Notes: generated by a model from the letters alone, not told the origin. A stretch of DNA of 8,009 nt from Lentisphaerota bacterium (GCA_025360875.1 JANYBI010000295.1:1-8009); one strand, 5' to 3'. Counted from the first letter of the stretch, positions 1-5,968 are shown. Numbers and translations: made by a program.

Positions 1-81
1 GTCCTTCCTGAGCACGAAAAAAATTGAAAGACCAAGCAAGGCGAGTATTACAAGCGAAGAGATTAGTTGGTTCCTGTTCAT
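1..81 (-). CDS. N-terminus of probable DUF4340 protein (partial, runs off left edge)
   Basis: Reading the minus strand from the ATG at 79-81 gives 27 uninterrupted codons to the window edge, beginning MNRNQLISSLVILALLGLSI and ending FFVLRKD. That is a short polar start followed by one hydrophobic membrane anchor (about residues 6-24). The ATG overlaps the stop codon of the GldG-like gene (ATGA). A near-perfect Shine-Dalgarno, AGGAGGAG, lies 9 nt upstream at 91-98, so translation is probably coupled. In gene clusters of this type the gene after GldG usually encodes a DUF4340 protein with exactly this kind of N-terminal anchor and a large periplasmic part. The family call therefore rests on position and the anchor only; no conserved DUF4340 core is visible in the 27 codons. 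Confidence 0.72.
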   Translation of the reverse strand, partial: MNRNQLISSLVILALLGLSIFFVLRKD

Positions 82-1979
82 TTTACAAAACTCCTCCTGT
101 TCCTGTAGACTGCGAGTCCGAGCCCGAAAACTATCACCAGCGCCGGCATCAGCGCGATGTTTATCCACTTCAGCCTGTTCTCAAGGGAGTCGATATCCTG
201 CCTGAGCTCCTTGCGGAGCGTCTTCAGCTCCAGCTTGGCCTTCGCCTCTTTCTGCCTGAAATTCTTGATCTCATCCTTCTGTTCCTGGGAGAGGATGAGC
301 TTCTGGTTCTTGGACTTCTGCTCCTGCAGTTTCGAAAGGCGTTCCTGGGCCTTCATGAGGTCGTCCTCAAGCTCGAGGATCTTGTTCTTGAATCTCTGTT
401 CAGCCTGCGACTGGATAGATTTCACGACCGTGAAAGGGCGCGATATGACTTTCCTCGACCTGATCTGGATGAGATCGCTGTCTCCGGTCATGAAGCCTAT
501 GAGATTCTGGAACAGGCTCAGATTGTCGTTCAATGGCTGGGCTATTACCTGGCCGAAGACATTGCTCGATCTTACACATATTTCATCAAACAGCATGTCC
601 GAGTCGCCGACCAGCACGACGACGGTTTCCTTGCGCGACTCCTTCAGGGAATCAGGCGTGGAGGCAGCCTTGTCCTGCACCTTCTCGCCGTTCACCGGGT
701 TTTTGTCCGCAGGTTTTCCTTCCGGGAAAGCAGTCTTGAATTTTCCGGTAAGCTTGATGGCCATCGCATATTCCAAGTTGTCCGGCTTGAACTCCTTCAC
801 CGCAGTCGCGGGATCGCTTGCCATGTATGAATTGAGGAGATGCGAATCCTTTGTGGACTTGAAAATCACTGTCTTTTTCAGCCCTGCCGCAGGTTCCCCT
901 CCGAATGAGCCTCCGAAGACTTCGGTGATATTGTCCAGCTGCGAGGCGAAAACTTCATCCTTGTTGATTTCCCGGGAGGTGATGTCTATCACGGTAGGAA
1001 AGGTCATTTTGTTTTCCTGTGTGGCAATCCTCCTGCCAAGCGTCATGTCGGAAACTACCATGTCCTCGTTGTATTCGACGCCCCAGGCCTTGAACAGCTT
1101 GTCGAGATTTGAACTTATCTTCGGCGGTGCCGCCTGTTTCTTATTGTTCTTTTCAGTCGCGGTCGTGTAGAAGGAGTTCGGATCCATGAACGCGAGCACC
1201 TTCCCGCCGTTCATGATATATTGATCGATCGCATACTGTGCCTTGTCGGAAATTCCTGCGGGATGCACGATGACGAGCAGTTCCACGGAAGGATCGATCT
1301 TTTCAGCGGCCAATGGAATCTCGAGGAGCTCATAATCGTTCTTGAGCTCCTTGAACACGAGCCACGGGGGGAGCTGGTTGAACTGACCCATCTGCATCAT
1401 CATCGCGTTTGGCTTCTGTCCCATCACAGGCAGCGCGCTCATCACACCTATGACGCTCTTCTTCACCCTCGTGATCTGGGATATCGCCCTTGTTATGTCA
1501 TATTCCAGGAGCTGTTCCCGTTCAGGTGACAGGAAAGGAACGGCGACCGTCTGGTCGAGGAGCTGCACCGCTATACCCAGATATATCTTGTCTCCGTTGC
1601 TCAGGGGCTGTCCCGTGACCCCGTCCATGAGCGCCGAATCCTCGGCTTCCGAATCAGGGACCGGATCATATTTTTCAATTACTATCTTATTCCCTCCGAT
1701 CTGCCTGTATTCCTTCAGCAGGTCAAGGATCTTGTCGGCGTAGGTTTTCAGGAAGCCGGGCATGTTCGAGGACTTTGTGTAATAGAACTTGACGGTCACC
1801 GGAGTGTCGAGCTTTTTCAATATGCTCTTCGTGCTCCCGGAAAGGGTGTAGAGTTTCTCCTCGGTGAGATCCGCCCTGATGCTGAGCTTTGACACTATGA
1901 AGTTCAACCCGGTAAATATGAGGAACAGCGCGGATATTCCTATCACCGAGTAAACCAGGTTTCTGTTTCTTCTGTTCAT
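78..1979 (-). CDS. gldG: GldG-like ABC transporter auxiliary protein
   Basis: 633 aa. It has an N-terminal membrane helix (about residues 8-29), a large extracytoplasmic region, a long charged coiled coil (about 521-604), a second membrane helix (605-625) and a short basic tail. This is the layout of GldG-family proteins (ABC-type uncharacterised transport, gliding-associated). Family-typical strings are IRADLTEEKLYTLSGSTKSI just after the first helix, SPEREQLLEYDITRAISQ near residue 155, a DPNSF loop and VGDSDMLFDE before the coiled coil. In Flavobacterium GldG works with GldA and GldF in gliding; in non-gliding bacteria the substrate is unknown. A Met-rich segment (NAMMMQMGQ, about residues 188-198) is present. 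The ATG has AGGA at 1991-1994 upstream. It lies 27 nt after the permease gene and overlaps the next gene by 4 nt, which fits an obligate subunit of that transporter. Confidence 0.9.
   Translation of the reverse strand: MNRRNRNLVYSVIGISALFLIFTGLNFIVSKLSIRADLTEEKLYTLSGSTKSILKKLDTPVTVKFYYTKSSNMPGFLKTYADKILDLLKEYRQIGGNKIVIEKYDPVPDSEAEDSALMDGVTGQPLSNGDKIYLGIAVQLLDQTVAVPFLSPEREQLLEYDITRAISQITRVKKSVIGVMSALPVMGQKPNAMMMQMGQFNQLPPWLVFKELKNDYELLEIPLAAEKIDPSVELLVIVHPAGISDKAQYAIDQYIMNGGKVLAFMDPNSFYTTATEKNNKKQAAPPKISSNLDKLFKAWGVEYNEDMVVSDMTLGRRIATQENKMTFPTVIDITSREINKDEVFASQLDNITEVFGGSFGGEPAAGLKKTVIFKSTKDSHLLNSYMASDPATAVKEFKPDNLEYAMAIKLTGKFKTAFPEGKPADKNPVNGEKVQDKAASTPDSLKESRKETVVVLVGDSDMLFDEICVRSSNVFGQVIAQPLNDNLSLFQNLIGFMTGDSDLIQIRSRKVISRPFTVVKSIQSQAEQRFKNKILELEDDLMKAQERLSKLQEQKSKNQKLILSQEQKDEIKNFRQKEAKAKLELKTLRKELRQDIDSLENRLKWINIALMPALVIVFGLGLAVYRNRRSFVK
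91..98 (-). promoter_or_regulatory. Strong Shine-Dalgarno for the DUF4340-like gene
   Basis: AGGAGGAG on the minus strand, 9 nt before the ATG at 79-81 and inside the last codons of the GldG-like gene. It supports the start of the otherwise invisible edge gene and translational coupling through the ATGA overlap. Confidence 0.75.
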
Positions 1980-2006
1980 GTTGTTTTCAATCCTGTTTTT
2001 CGGGGT

Positions 2007-2762
2007 TCAGCCTGCGGCATGGTTCTTGAGAATTATGCCTGTGGTCATGAGGCAGAACGCAATTATTGAAAGGAAATAGACAATGTCCCTGAGATCTATC
2101 ACGCCCCGCTGGATGTTCAGGAAATGTGGCATCACGCTGAATGCCGAAACTGTGTCGATCACCTGTACGGGAGCCCAGTTGACAAGCATGTCGGTTACCG
2201 GCGGCCAGCCCGCAAGGATCAGGAAAAAGCAGAGTACGAATGAAATCAGGAAACTGACGATCTGACTTTTGGTCATTGCAGAGGTCATGCTGGCTATCGC
2301 CAGAAATGAGCCTGCAAGAAGCATGCTTCCGATATATCCGCATATGATGACGCCGTAGTCGGGCTTTCCAAGATATGCCACCGTTATGACCAGCGGAAAA
2401 GTCAGGAGGAGGGCGATTGTCAGGAAAATCCAGGCGGCTGCGAATTTCGCAATGATCGCCTGGGTGCATGTCACGGGCATCGTGAAGAATAGCTCCAGTG
2501 TCCCGAGTCTCCTCTCGTCAGCCCACAGATGCATTCCGGCTGCCGTGGTAAGGAAAAGGTAGAACCAGGGTAGCCACTGGAAAAAACCGGCAATGGCGAC
2601 TGTCTCGTCCAAGTCAGTGAATTTATTCGGATAGTTGCTTATCATGAAAGTGAAAAATCCCACAAGTACAAGGAATATCACTATGAAAACATATGCAACC
2701 GGGGAGTTGAAATATGTATACAGCTCCCGTTTTATTATCGTTTTGATGTTAGATATCGCCAT
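2007..2762 (-). CDS. ABC-2 type permease (GldF-like)
   Basis: 251 aa with six predicted membrane helices (about 22-42, 60-80, 108-130, 136-160, 167-186, 224-246), the size and topology of a GldF/ABC-2 exporter permease. The cytoplasmic N-terminus KTIIKRELYTYFNSPVAYV is typical of this family (polar helix, then 'F.SP.AY'). The segment WADERRLGTLELFFTMPVT (80-98) matches the conserved 'E.r.GTlElLlt.Pv' loop of ABC-2 permeases. It would form the membrane channel with the ATPase encoded immediately upstream and the GldG-like protein encoded 27 nt downstream. The ATG start is preceded by GGAGGAG at 2765-2771, a strong ribosome-binding site. The assignment to the Gld-type subfamily comes from both sequence and gene order; the cargo is unknown. 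Confidence 0.9.
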   Translation of the reverse strand: MAISNIKTIIKRELYTYFNSPVAYVFIVIFLVLVGFFTFMISNYPNKFTDLDETVAIAGFFQWLPWFYLFLTTAAGMHLWADERRLGTLELFFTMPVTCTQAIIAKFAAAWIFLTIALLLTFPLVITVAYLGKPDYGVIICGYIGSMLLAGSFLAIASMTSAMTKSQIVSFLISFVLCFFLILAGWPPVTDMLVNWAPVQVIDTVSAFSVMPHFLNIQRGVIDLRDIVYFLSIIAFCLMTTGIILKNHAAG

Positions 2763-2783
2763 GTCTCCTCCATTTTAATAGTT

Positions 2784-2810
2784 GTAATTTTTCCTTCATG
2801 GAAAAATTAC
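2784..2810. repeat. Perfect 11-bp inverted repeat between ATPase and permease genes
   Basis: GTAATTTTTCC (2784-2794) and GGAAAAATTAC (2800-2810) are exact reverse complements separated by a 5-nt loop. The repeat starts at the last base of the ATPase stop codon and ends 13 nt before the permease ribosome-binding site. No T-run follows the stem on either strand, so it is not a classical intrinsic terminator. Placed inside an operon, it could act as an mRNA processing or stability element, or set the ratio of ATPase to permease; that role is inference. Confidence 0.7.
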
Positions 2811-3760
2811 TATGCGGCATCGCCGCGGGTCATCGCGTAGAATACCTCGTCCAGCCTTCCTTCCTCTATCTTCAACTGTGTCAGAGGCAGACCCTGGTTC
2901 TTCACGACCTCAAATATCTTTTTGCGGATCTCCGTCCTGTCTCCCTGTTTTGAAGGGACAACCCTGATCACAACCATATCCTTTGCGCTTGCATCCGTTT
3001 CGGTTCTTCCGACACCGTCTATCTTTTTCAGCCTTTCGGCTATTTCCACAGGGCTTCCACTGGAGAATTCCAGAGTGATGGAGCCGGCATTGTCGGACTT
3101 CTGCTTCATCTGGTCAGCCGTACCGTCGAATATCTTCCTGCCCTTGTCGATTATCAGGACTCTGGAGCATACCGCGTCCACTTCCTCGAGGATATGGGTC
3201 GAAAGGATGATGACCTTCTTCTCGCTCATGGATTTTATGAGATTGCGAATTTCGCGTTTCTGGTTCGGGTCAAGGCCGTCAGTAGGCTCATCAAGGATAA
3301 GAACTTCCGGATCATGGATTATCGACTGTGCCAGGCACGTGCGATGGCGATATCCTTTGGAGAGCGTGTCAACCGTCTGGTGGCGAACAGGATTCAGGAA
3401 GCATGTATTGATCGCATGTTCGATACTCTTCTTTTTTCTGTCGCCGGAGAAACCCCTGATTTCAGCGGCGAAACTGAGGAACCCGTAGACGGTCATGTTC
3501 GCGTAGAGAGGGGCGTTTTCAGGAAGGTATCCGATAAGGGATTTTACTTTTACAGGGTCATTGTCGATGTCGAATCCGCCGACTGTCACTTTGCCCTTTG
3601 AAGCCGGTATGAATCCCGTGATGATCCTCATCGTAGTGGATTTGCCGGCGCCGTTCGGCCCGATGAAACCGAGGATCTCACCCTTTACGACATCAAACGA
3701 AATGTCCTCGACAACAAGCTTGTTGCCATACCACTTGTAAAGATTCTCAACTTTGATCAT
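2810..3760 (-). CDS. ABC transporter ATP-binding protein (GldA-like)
   Basis: 316 aa from the chosen ATG. Visible motifs are Walker A GPNGAGKST (34-42), GYLPE (77-81) where many ABC proteins carry the Q-loop glutamine, signature LSKGYRHR (133-140), Walker B VLILDEP (153-159), D-loop GLDP (162-165) and switch histidine in STHIL (His189). A C-terminal accessory domain (about 225-312) ends in KIEEGRLDEVFYAM, the usual tail of CcmA/GldA-type ATPases that pair with ABC-2 permeases. It supplies ATP hydrolysis for the permease encoded downstream. The inner ATG (MIKVENL) is preferred because GGAG lies 9 nt before it; a further in-frame ATG 15 nt upstream has no ribosome-binding site. The signature His in place of the family's usual Gln (LSKGYRQR) is a small oddity. 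Confidence 0.93.
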   Translation of the reverse strand: MIKVENLYKWYGNKLVVEDISFDVVKGEILGFIGPNGAGKSTTMRIITGFIPASKGKVTVGGFDIDNDPVKVKSLIGYLPENAPLYANMTVYGFLSFAAEIRGFSGDRKKKSIEHAINTCFLNPVRHQTVDTLSKGYRHRTCLAQSIIHDPEVLILDEPTDGLDPNQKREIRNLIKSMSEKKVIILSTHILEEVDAVCSRVLIIDKGRKIFDGTADQMKQKSDNAGSITLEFSSGSPVEIAERLKKIDGVGRTETDASAKDMVVIRVVPSKQGDRTEIRKKIFEVVKNQGLPLTQLKIEEGRLDEVFYAMTRGDAA

Positions 3761-3815
3761 AAGGACGAACTCCATGTGTTAAACAATGGATGAATGGATA
3801 ATTTGACACGGAAAG

Positions 3816-4694
3816 TCAAAAAATGTTCCCGGAAACAAAAAAATCTTTCAAATTTTTCAGGGCGTCCTCCTGAAGAGGATTTTTGAGGTAGGCTGTTTTC
3901 CGTCCTATGGCTCCCCATATTTCCGGATCGGTATTTTTGTATAGGACAATAGAGGGAACTCCTAGGAAACCTGCGAGATGGCTGACCCCGGAATCATTTC
4001 CGATGAAAAGAAATGCACCACCAAGAATGTCGGCAAGGGCGGAAGAGTTTTCCGGTGTAAAAGTTTCGTCGGCAGGAAAGAATTTCGATGTGCCCTTTTC
4101 CATTTCCACCGGACCCAGTATGAATTTCACAGGAATCTTGAAATGATCTTCTGCGAACTTCGCAGTTTCCAGATAGAATTCAGGTGAATAGTTCTTGTTA
4201 GGGCTTCCGCTTCCAGGATGGATGAAGATGATATTTTTAAAAGGAAATGAGTGTTCAGGTATCAGGGATATGGGAGCAAAAGATTCTTTTATCTGGAGAC
4301 ATTTCGAAATTTCACGGACATGAAATTCCGCAACATGGATCTTCTCCGATGGGAAAGGATCAAGAGGAGCAAAGCTGCAGGCTGAGTTTTTCCTCAGGAG
4401 ATCGGCTGTCTTTTTGGCGTCCTTCAGCCACAGGACTCCTTTTTCCGGCCTGCCAAGTTCTTCGGTAATTATTCCATTCTCGAAGAAATCCAGCATCCTT
4501 GCGGATTCCGCGTCATGCCATTCGTCCACGATTTCGAGATTCACGGCGAGTTTCATGTAGTTCGGACGTCCGAGTCCGATGAACTTATGTTCCGGAAAAT
4601 TTCTTCTCAGCAGGAGGATTGACGGCCAGGTTAGGATAAAATCACCCAGTGCGCCGCGATGGCAGATCAGGAAAGACTTTTTGATTTTGTTCAT
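3816..4694 (-). CDS. Glycosyltransferase family 9 (heptosyltransferase-like)
   Basis: 292 aa. The N-terminus FLICHRGALGDFILTWPSI carries the family-9 pattern 'GalGDvl..lP', with Asp18 at the position of the catalytic aspartate of WaaC-type heptosyltransferases. The C-terminal nucleotide-sugar half has HPGSGSPNKNY (159-169) and GNDSGVSHLAGFLGVPSIVL (232-251), the two hallmark GT9 motifs. Such enzymes transfer heptose or another sugar from an ADP-activated donor to lipopolysaccharide core on the cytoplasmic face. At 292 aa it is shorter than typical 320-350 aa members, and LYKNTDPEIW replaces the usual 'lFGptdP..w', so the sugar cannot be predicted. The ATG is 3 nt past the upstream stop; a TTG one codon earlier abuts that stop. 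No clear ribosome-binding site is visible, so coupling to the sensor gene is likely. Confidence 0.88.
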   Translation of the reverse strand: MNKIKKSFLICHRGALGDFILTWPSILLLRRNFPEHKFIGLGRPNYMKLAVNLEIVDEWHDAESARMLDFFENGIITEELGRPEKGVLWLKDAKKTADLLRKNSACSFAPLDPFPSEKIHVAEFHVREISKCLQIKESFAPISLIPEHSFPFKNIIFIHPGSGSPNKNYSPEFYLETAKFAEDHFKIPVKFILGPVEMEKGTSKFFPADETFTPENSSALADILGGAFLFIGNDSGVSHLAGFLGVPSIVLYKNTDPEIWGAIGRKTAYLKNPLQEDALKNLKDFFVSGNIF

Positions 4695-4697
4695 CAA

Positions 4698-5471
4698 TCA
4701 CTTGGATTTCGCAGCAGCCTGACCTGAAATGGTTTGCCTGATGATTATAGAAACAAATACTGCAATCTCTTTTGAAACCTCTTCCGACAACGAGATCTGG
4801 CTGATAACCAGTGCCCCGACCGTTTCCCCATGATCCTTCAAGGTCAGGCATTGGACGTCAGGACCTTCCTCGGTAACAACATCCAGAAGCGCATTCGGCT
4901 GGTTTGACGGCATGCCCTCGGCCTGTGACGGTTTGGACGGCCTGGTTCCGGAGGAGACAGGATTTGTGGTGCCGGTTTTGCCAAAGAGATAGATTGCACA
5001 ATAGTTCAACTTGAAAGACTGTCTGAGTTCGGAGGTGAGGATTTCCAGGGTAAGATCTTCTTTCCGGACAGACAGGAGCGCTTCGGTGAATTGGGAAAGC
5101 TGCGATAGCTGGGACTGCAGACGGCCTGCTTCCACGGCGCGTCGGCGGACAGTGGCGGCAAAGTGACTGACCACGAATGCCGTGATGGTATAGACGCCAA
5201 ACGATACCCAGTCTTCAGGAGTTTCGATATAAAACGTCCCGAACGGTGGAAGAAAGAAGTAATTCACCAGCAGCCCGGACACCACTGCAATTGCAAATCC
5301 ACAGGCGAGATCCGCAAGTGCTGACGTGGCAAGGACGACAAGCAGGTAAAAAAGCGCCACGGTTATGGCGTTGATCCCGGCAAAATTCTTTGAGACAGCG
5401 GTAACCAGCGAGAGTGCCGCCAAAGCGATCAAAACGACGATCAGCCGATATATTCTCTTATCTGTAAGCAT
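4698..5471 (-). CDS. DUF4118 four-helix sensor with GAF-like domain, no kinase
   Basis: 257 aa. Four membrane helices (about 9-26, 34-51, 57-72, 88-105) carry the DUF4118 hallmark NYFFLPPFGTFYIETPEDWV (70-89), the membrane module of the KdpD potassium sensor kinase. A linker or coiled coil (about 108-130) leads into a GAF-like domain (about 130-252, with LNYCAIYLF, CLTLKDHGETVGALVI and AVFVSIIIRQTI). The protein stops there: there is no H-box, N-box or G-box, so it cannot autophosphorylate as encoded. The stop at 4698-4700 is a plain TGA right before the glycosyltransferase start, so this looks like a complete short protein and not a frameshifted kinase. ATG start with AGGGGA upstream and a sigma70-like promoter at 5505-5533. 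Its role is probably sensing or scaffolding; partner unknown. Confidence 0.82.
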   Translation of the reverse strand: MLTDKRIYRLIVVLIALAALSLVTAVSKNFAGINAITVALFYLLVVLATSALADLACGFAIAVVSGLLVNYFFLPPFGTFYIETPEDWVSFGVYTITAFVVSHFAATVRRRAVEAGRLQSQLSQLSQFTEALLSVRKEDLTLEILTSELRQSFKLNYCAIYLFGKTGTTNPVSSGTRPSKPSQAEGMPSNQPNALLDVVTEEGPDVQCLTLKDHGETVGALVISQISLSEEVSKEIAVFVSIIIRQTISGQAAAKSK

Positions 5472-5504
5472 ATTGAGATCCCCTTTTTTTCAGAAACAAA
5501 GGTA

Positions 5505-5533
5505 AATATACAACAGAGCTTAAAATGATTCAA
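5505..5533 (-). promoter_or_regulatory. Predicted sigma70-type promoter for the sensor-GT9-ABC block
   Basis: On the minus strand TTGAAT (5528-5533) and TATATT (5505-5510) are separated by exactly 17 nt, a good sigma70 match. Transcription would start near 5498, giving a leader of roughly 27 nt before the ATG at 5471. The -35 box shares three bases with the left target-site copy of the mobile element, so the element lies immediately upstream of the promoter. Confidence 0.55.
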
Positions 5534-5538
5534 TAAAC
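5531..5538. repeat. Left 8-bp target-site duplication CAATAAAC
   Basis: CAATAAAC at 5531-5538 directly abuts the left terminal inverted repeat of the element. An identical copy abuts the right end at 5702-5709, in the same orientation, as expected for a duplication made on insertion. Confidence 0.85.
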
Positions 5539-5575
5539 GTAAGCGTTAAGCTAGCAAGTTCTCCCTCATAAGTAA

Positions 5576-5616
5576 GGTGGGTTTTCCTGTCCTGAGCCTG
5601 TCGAAGGAAACCCGCC
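5576..5616. repeat. REP-like palindrome inside the MITE
   Basis: The arms GGTGGGTTTTCCT (5576-5588) and AGGAAACCCGCC (5605-5616) pair with one bulged T and one G.T wobble. The loop region holds CCTGAGCCTGTCGAAGG (5591-5607), a sequence type I recognise as a recurrent intergenic repeat in many bacterial genomes (reverse complement CTTCGACAGGCTCAGG). It may be a REP element nested in the mobile element or part of its original body. Confidence 0.6.
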
Positions 5617-5628
5617 TATTTAAGAATT

Positions 5629-5646
5629 GTCGGGCTAAAGCCCAAC
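5629..5646. repeat. Short palindrome GGGCTaaAGCCC in the MITE
   Basis: GGGCT (5632-5636) and AGCCC (5639-5643) pair around a 2-nt centre, with further pairing outside one mismatch (GT/AC). Too short for an RNA hairpin as drawn, but a clear dyad in DNA. Confidence 0.45.
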
Positions 5647-5650
5647 ATAC

Positions 5651-5665
5651 TTTTATTGAATAAAA
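5651..5665. repeat. AT-rich dyad TTTTATT-G-AATAAAA in the MITE
   Basis: Perfect 7-bp arms around a single central G at 5658. It could be an operator-like dyad or a melting-prone site. No protein can be assigned. Confidence 0.45.
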
Positions 5666-5701
5666 ACCCTATTAGCCTCAAAAACCAAGCTAAACGCTTA
5701 C

Positions 5702-5709
5702 CAATAAAC
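5702..5709. repeat. Right 8-bp target-site duplication CAATAAAC
   Basis: Identical to 5531-5538 and directly adjacent to the right terminal inverted repeat of the MITE. Together the two copies define the insertion boundaries to the base. Confidence 0.85.
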
Positions 5710-5742
5710 ATGGGTGATAATCCGTCAAACGGCCCTGGCATC

Positions 5743-5771
5743 TTGAAAAAGTAAATCTTGAATATTATATT
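5743..5771 (+). promoter_or_regulatory. Predicted promoter for the small-protein/nucleotidyltransferase pair
   Basis: TTGAAA (5743-5748) and TATATT (5766-5771) with an exact 17-nt spacer. The expected start of transcription (about 7 nt past the -10 box) falls on or within a base or two of the ATG at 5777. Since no Shine-Dalgarno precedes that ATG, the transcript may be leaderless. Confidence 0.55.
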
Positions 5772-5776
5772 CGGAC

Positions 5777-5968
5777 ATGAAGAAAACGTTGTCAGTAACA
5801 ACATTCAAAAAAGAAGCATCCGAGGATAAAAAGTTCTGGAGGGGCAAGACTCCTGAAGAAAGGCTTGACGCTTTGGAGCTGCTTAGACTTCAATCGGGAA
5901 AATTCCTATATGAATATCCAGCAAGACTTTCAAGAACTATTGAAGTTGTTAGAAAAGCACAAAGTTGA
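5777..5968 (+). CDS. Small protein partner of nucleotidyltransferase (TA-like)
   Basis: 63 aa, charged, with TPEERLDALELLRLQ (25-39) and ARLSRTIEVVRKAQ (49-62). Short proteins with a 'W..kTPEERL.AlE.LR.q' core and an '.RL.R...vv.' tail commonly precede minimal nucleotidyltransferase genes, and the pair is often viewed as a toxin-antitoxin-like module. I recognise the pattern but no formal family name. No membrane segment or DNA-binding motif stands out. The gene overlaps the next one by 59 nt, in a different frame, so the two products should be made in a fixed ratio. The ATG is not preceded by a ribosome-binding site but lies just after a promoter-like sequence. Which partner would be antitoxin is not determinable from sequence; the small protein is the likelier candidate. 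Confidence 0.72.
   Translation: MKKTLSVTTFKKEASEDKKFWRGKTPEERLDALELLRLQSGKFLYEYPARLSRTIEVVRKAQS

Larger units (their letters stand above)
5539..5701. mobile_element. 163-bp IS66-like MITE (non-autonomous element)
   Basis: The left end GTAAGCGTTAAGCT (5539-5552) and the right end AGCTAAACGCTTAC (5688-5701) are inverted repeats matching at 13 of 14 positions. Perfect 8-bp direct repeats lie immediately outside both ends. The IS66 family is known for ends beginning GTAA and an 8-bp duplication, and these termini fit that pattern. The 163-bp body has no credible reading frame, so it must have been mobilised in trans by a transposase elsewhere in the genome. It contains three palindromes (5576-5616, 5629-5646, 5651-5665). 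It lies in the divergent gap between the sensor gene and the small-protein/nucleotidyltransferase pair; without it and one repeat copy the gap would be 134 bp. Intact direct repeats suggest no later rearrangement. Family assignment is inferred from the ends alone. Confidence 0.82.

Noticed and set aside
24..830. Plus-strand open frame of 268 codons opposite the GldG-like gene
   Set aside because: Rich in Leu/Arg/Glu from reading the coiled-coil codons backwards; no ribosome-binding site or recognisable motif.
157..1170. Long plus-strand open frame (337 codons) opposite the GldG-like gene
   Set aside because: Its product is a Ser/Phe/Leu-rich string with no family pattern. It is the antisense of a well-supported gene whose codon bias leaves this frame open.
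3761..3775. Upstream ATG for the ABC ATPase (five extra residues)
   Set aside because: No ribosome-binding site precedes it, while the inner ATG has GGAG at 9 nt and gives the usual family N-terminus.
3802..3820. Inverted repeat TTTGAC / GTCAAA over the GT9 stop codon
   Set aside because: Only 6-bp arms with a 7-nt loop and no T-run; too weak to call a terminator.
5539..5701. Small regulatory RNA or CRISPR-like array in the divergent gap
   Set aside because: The dyads are all different, with no repeat-spacer periodicity. Terminal inverted repeats plus the 8-bp duplication are explained better by a MITE.
5616..5804. Minus-strand 62-codon frame starting in the small-protein gene and ending in the MITE
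   Set aside because: It crosses the MITE right end and the duplication and runs antisense to a better gene; chance frame.
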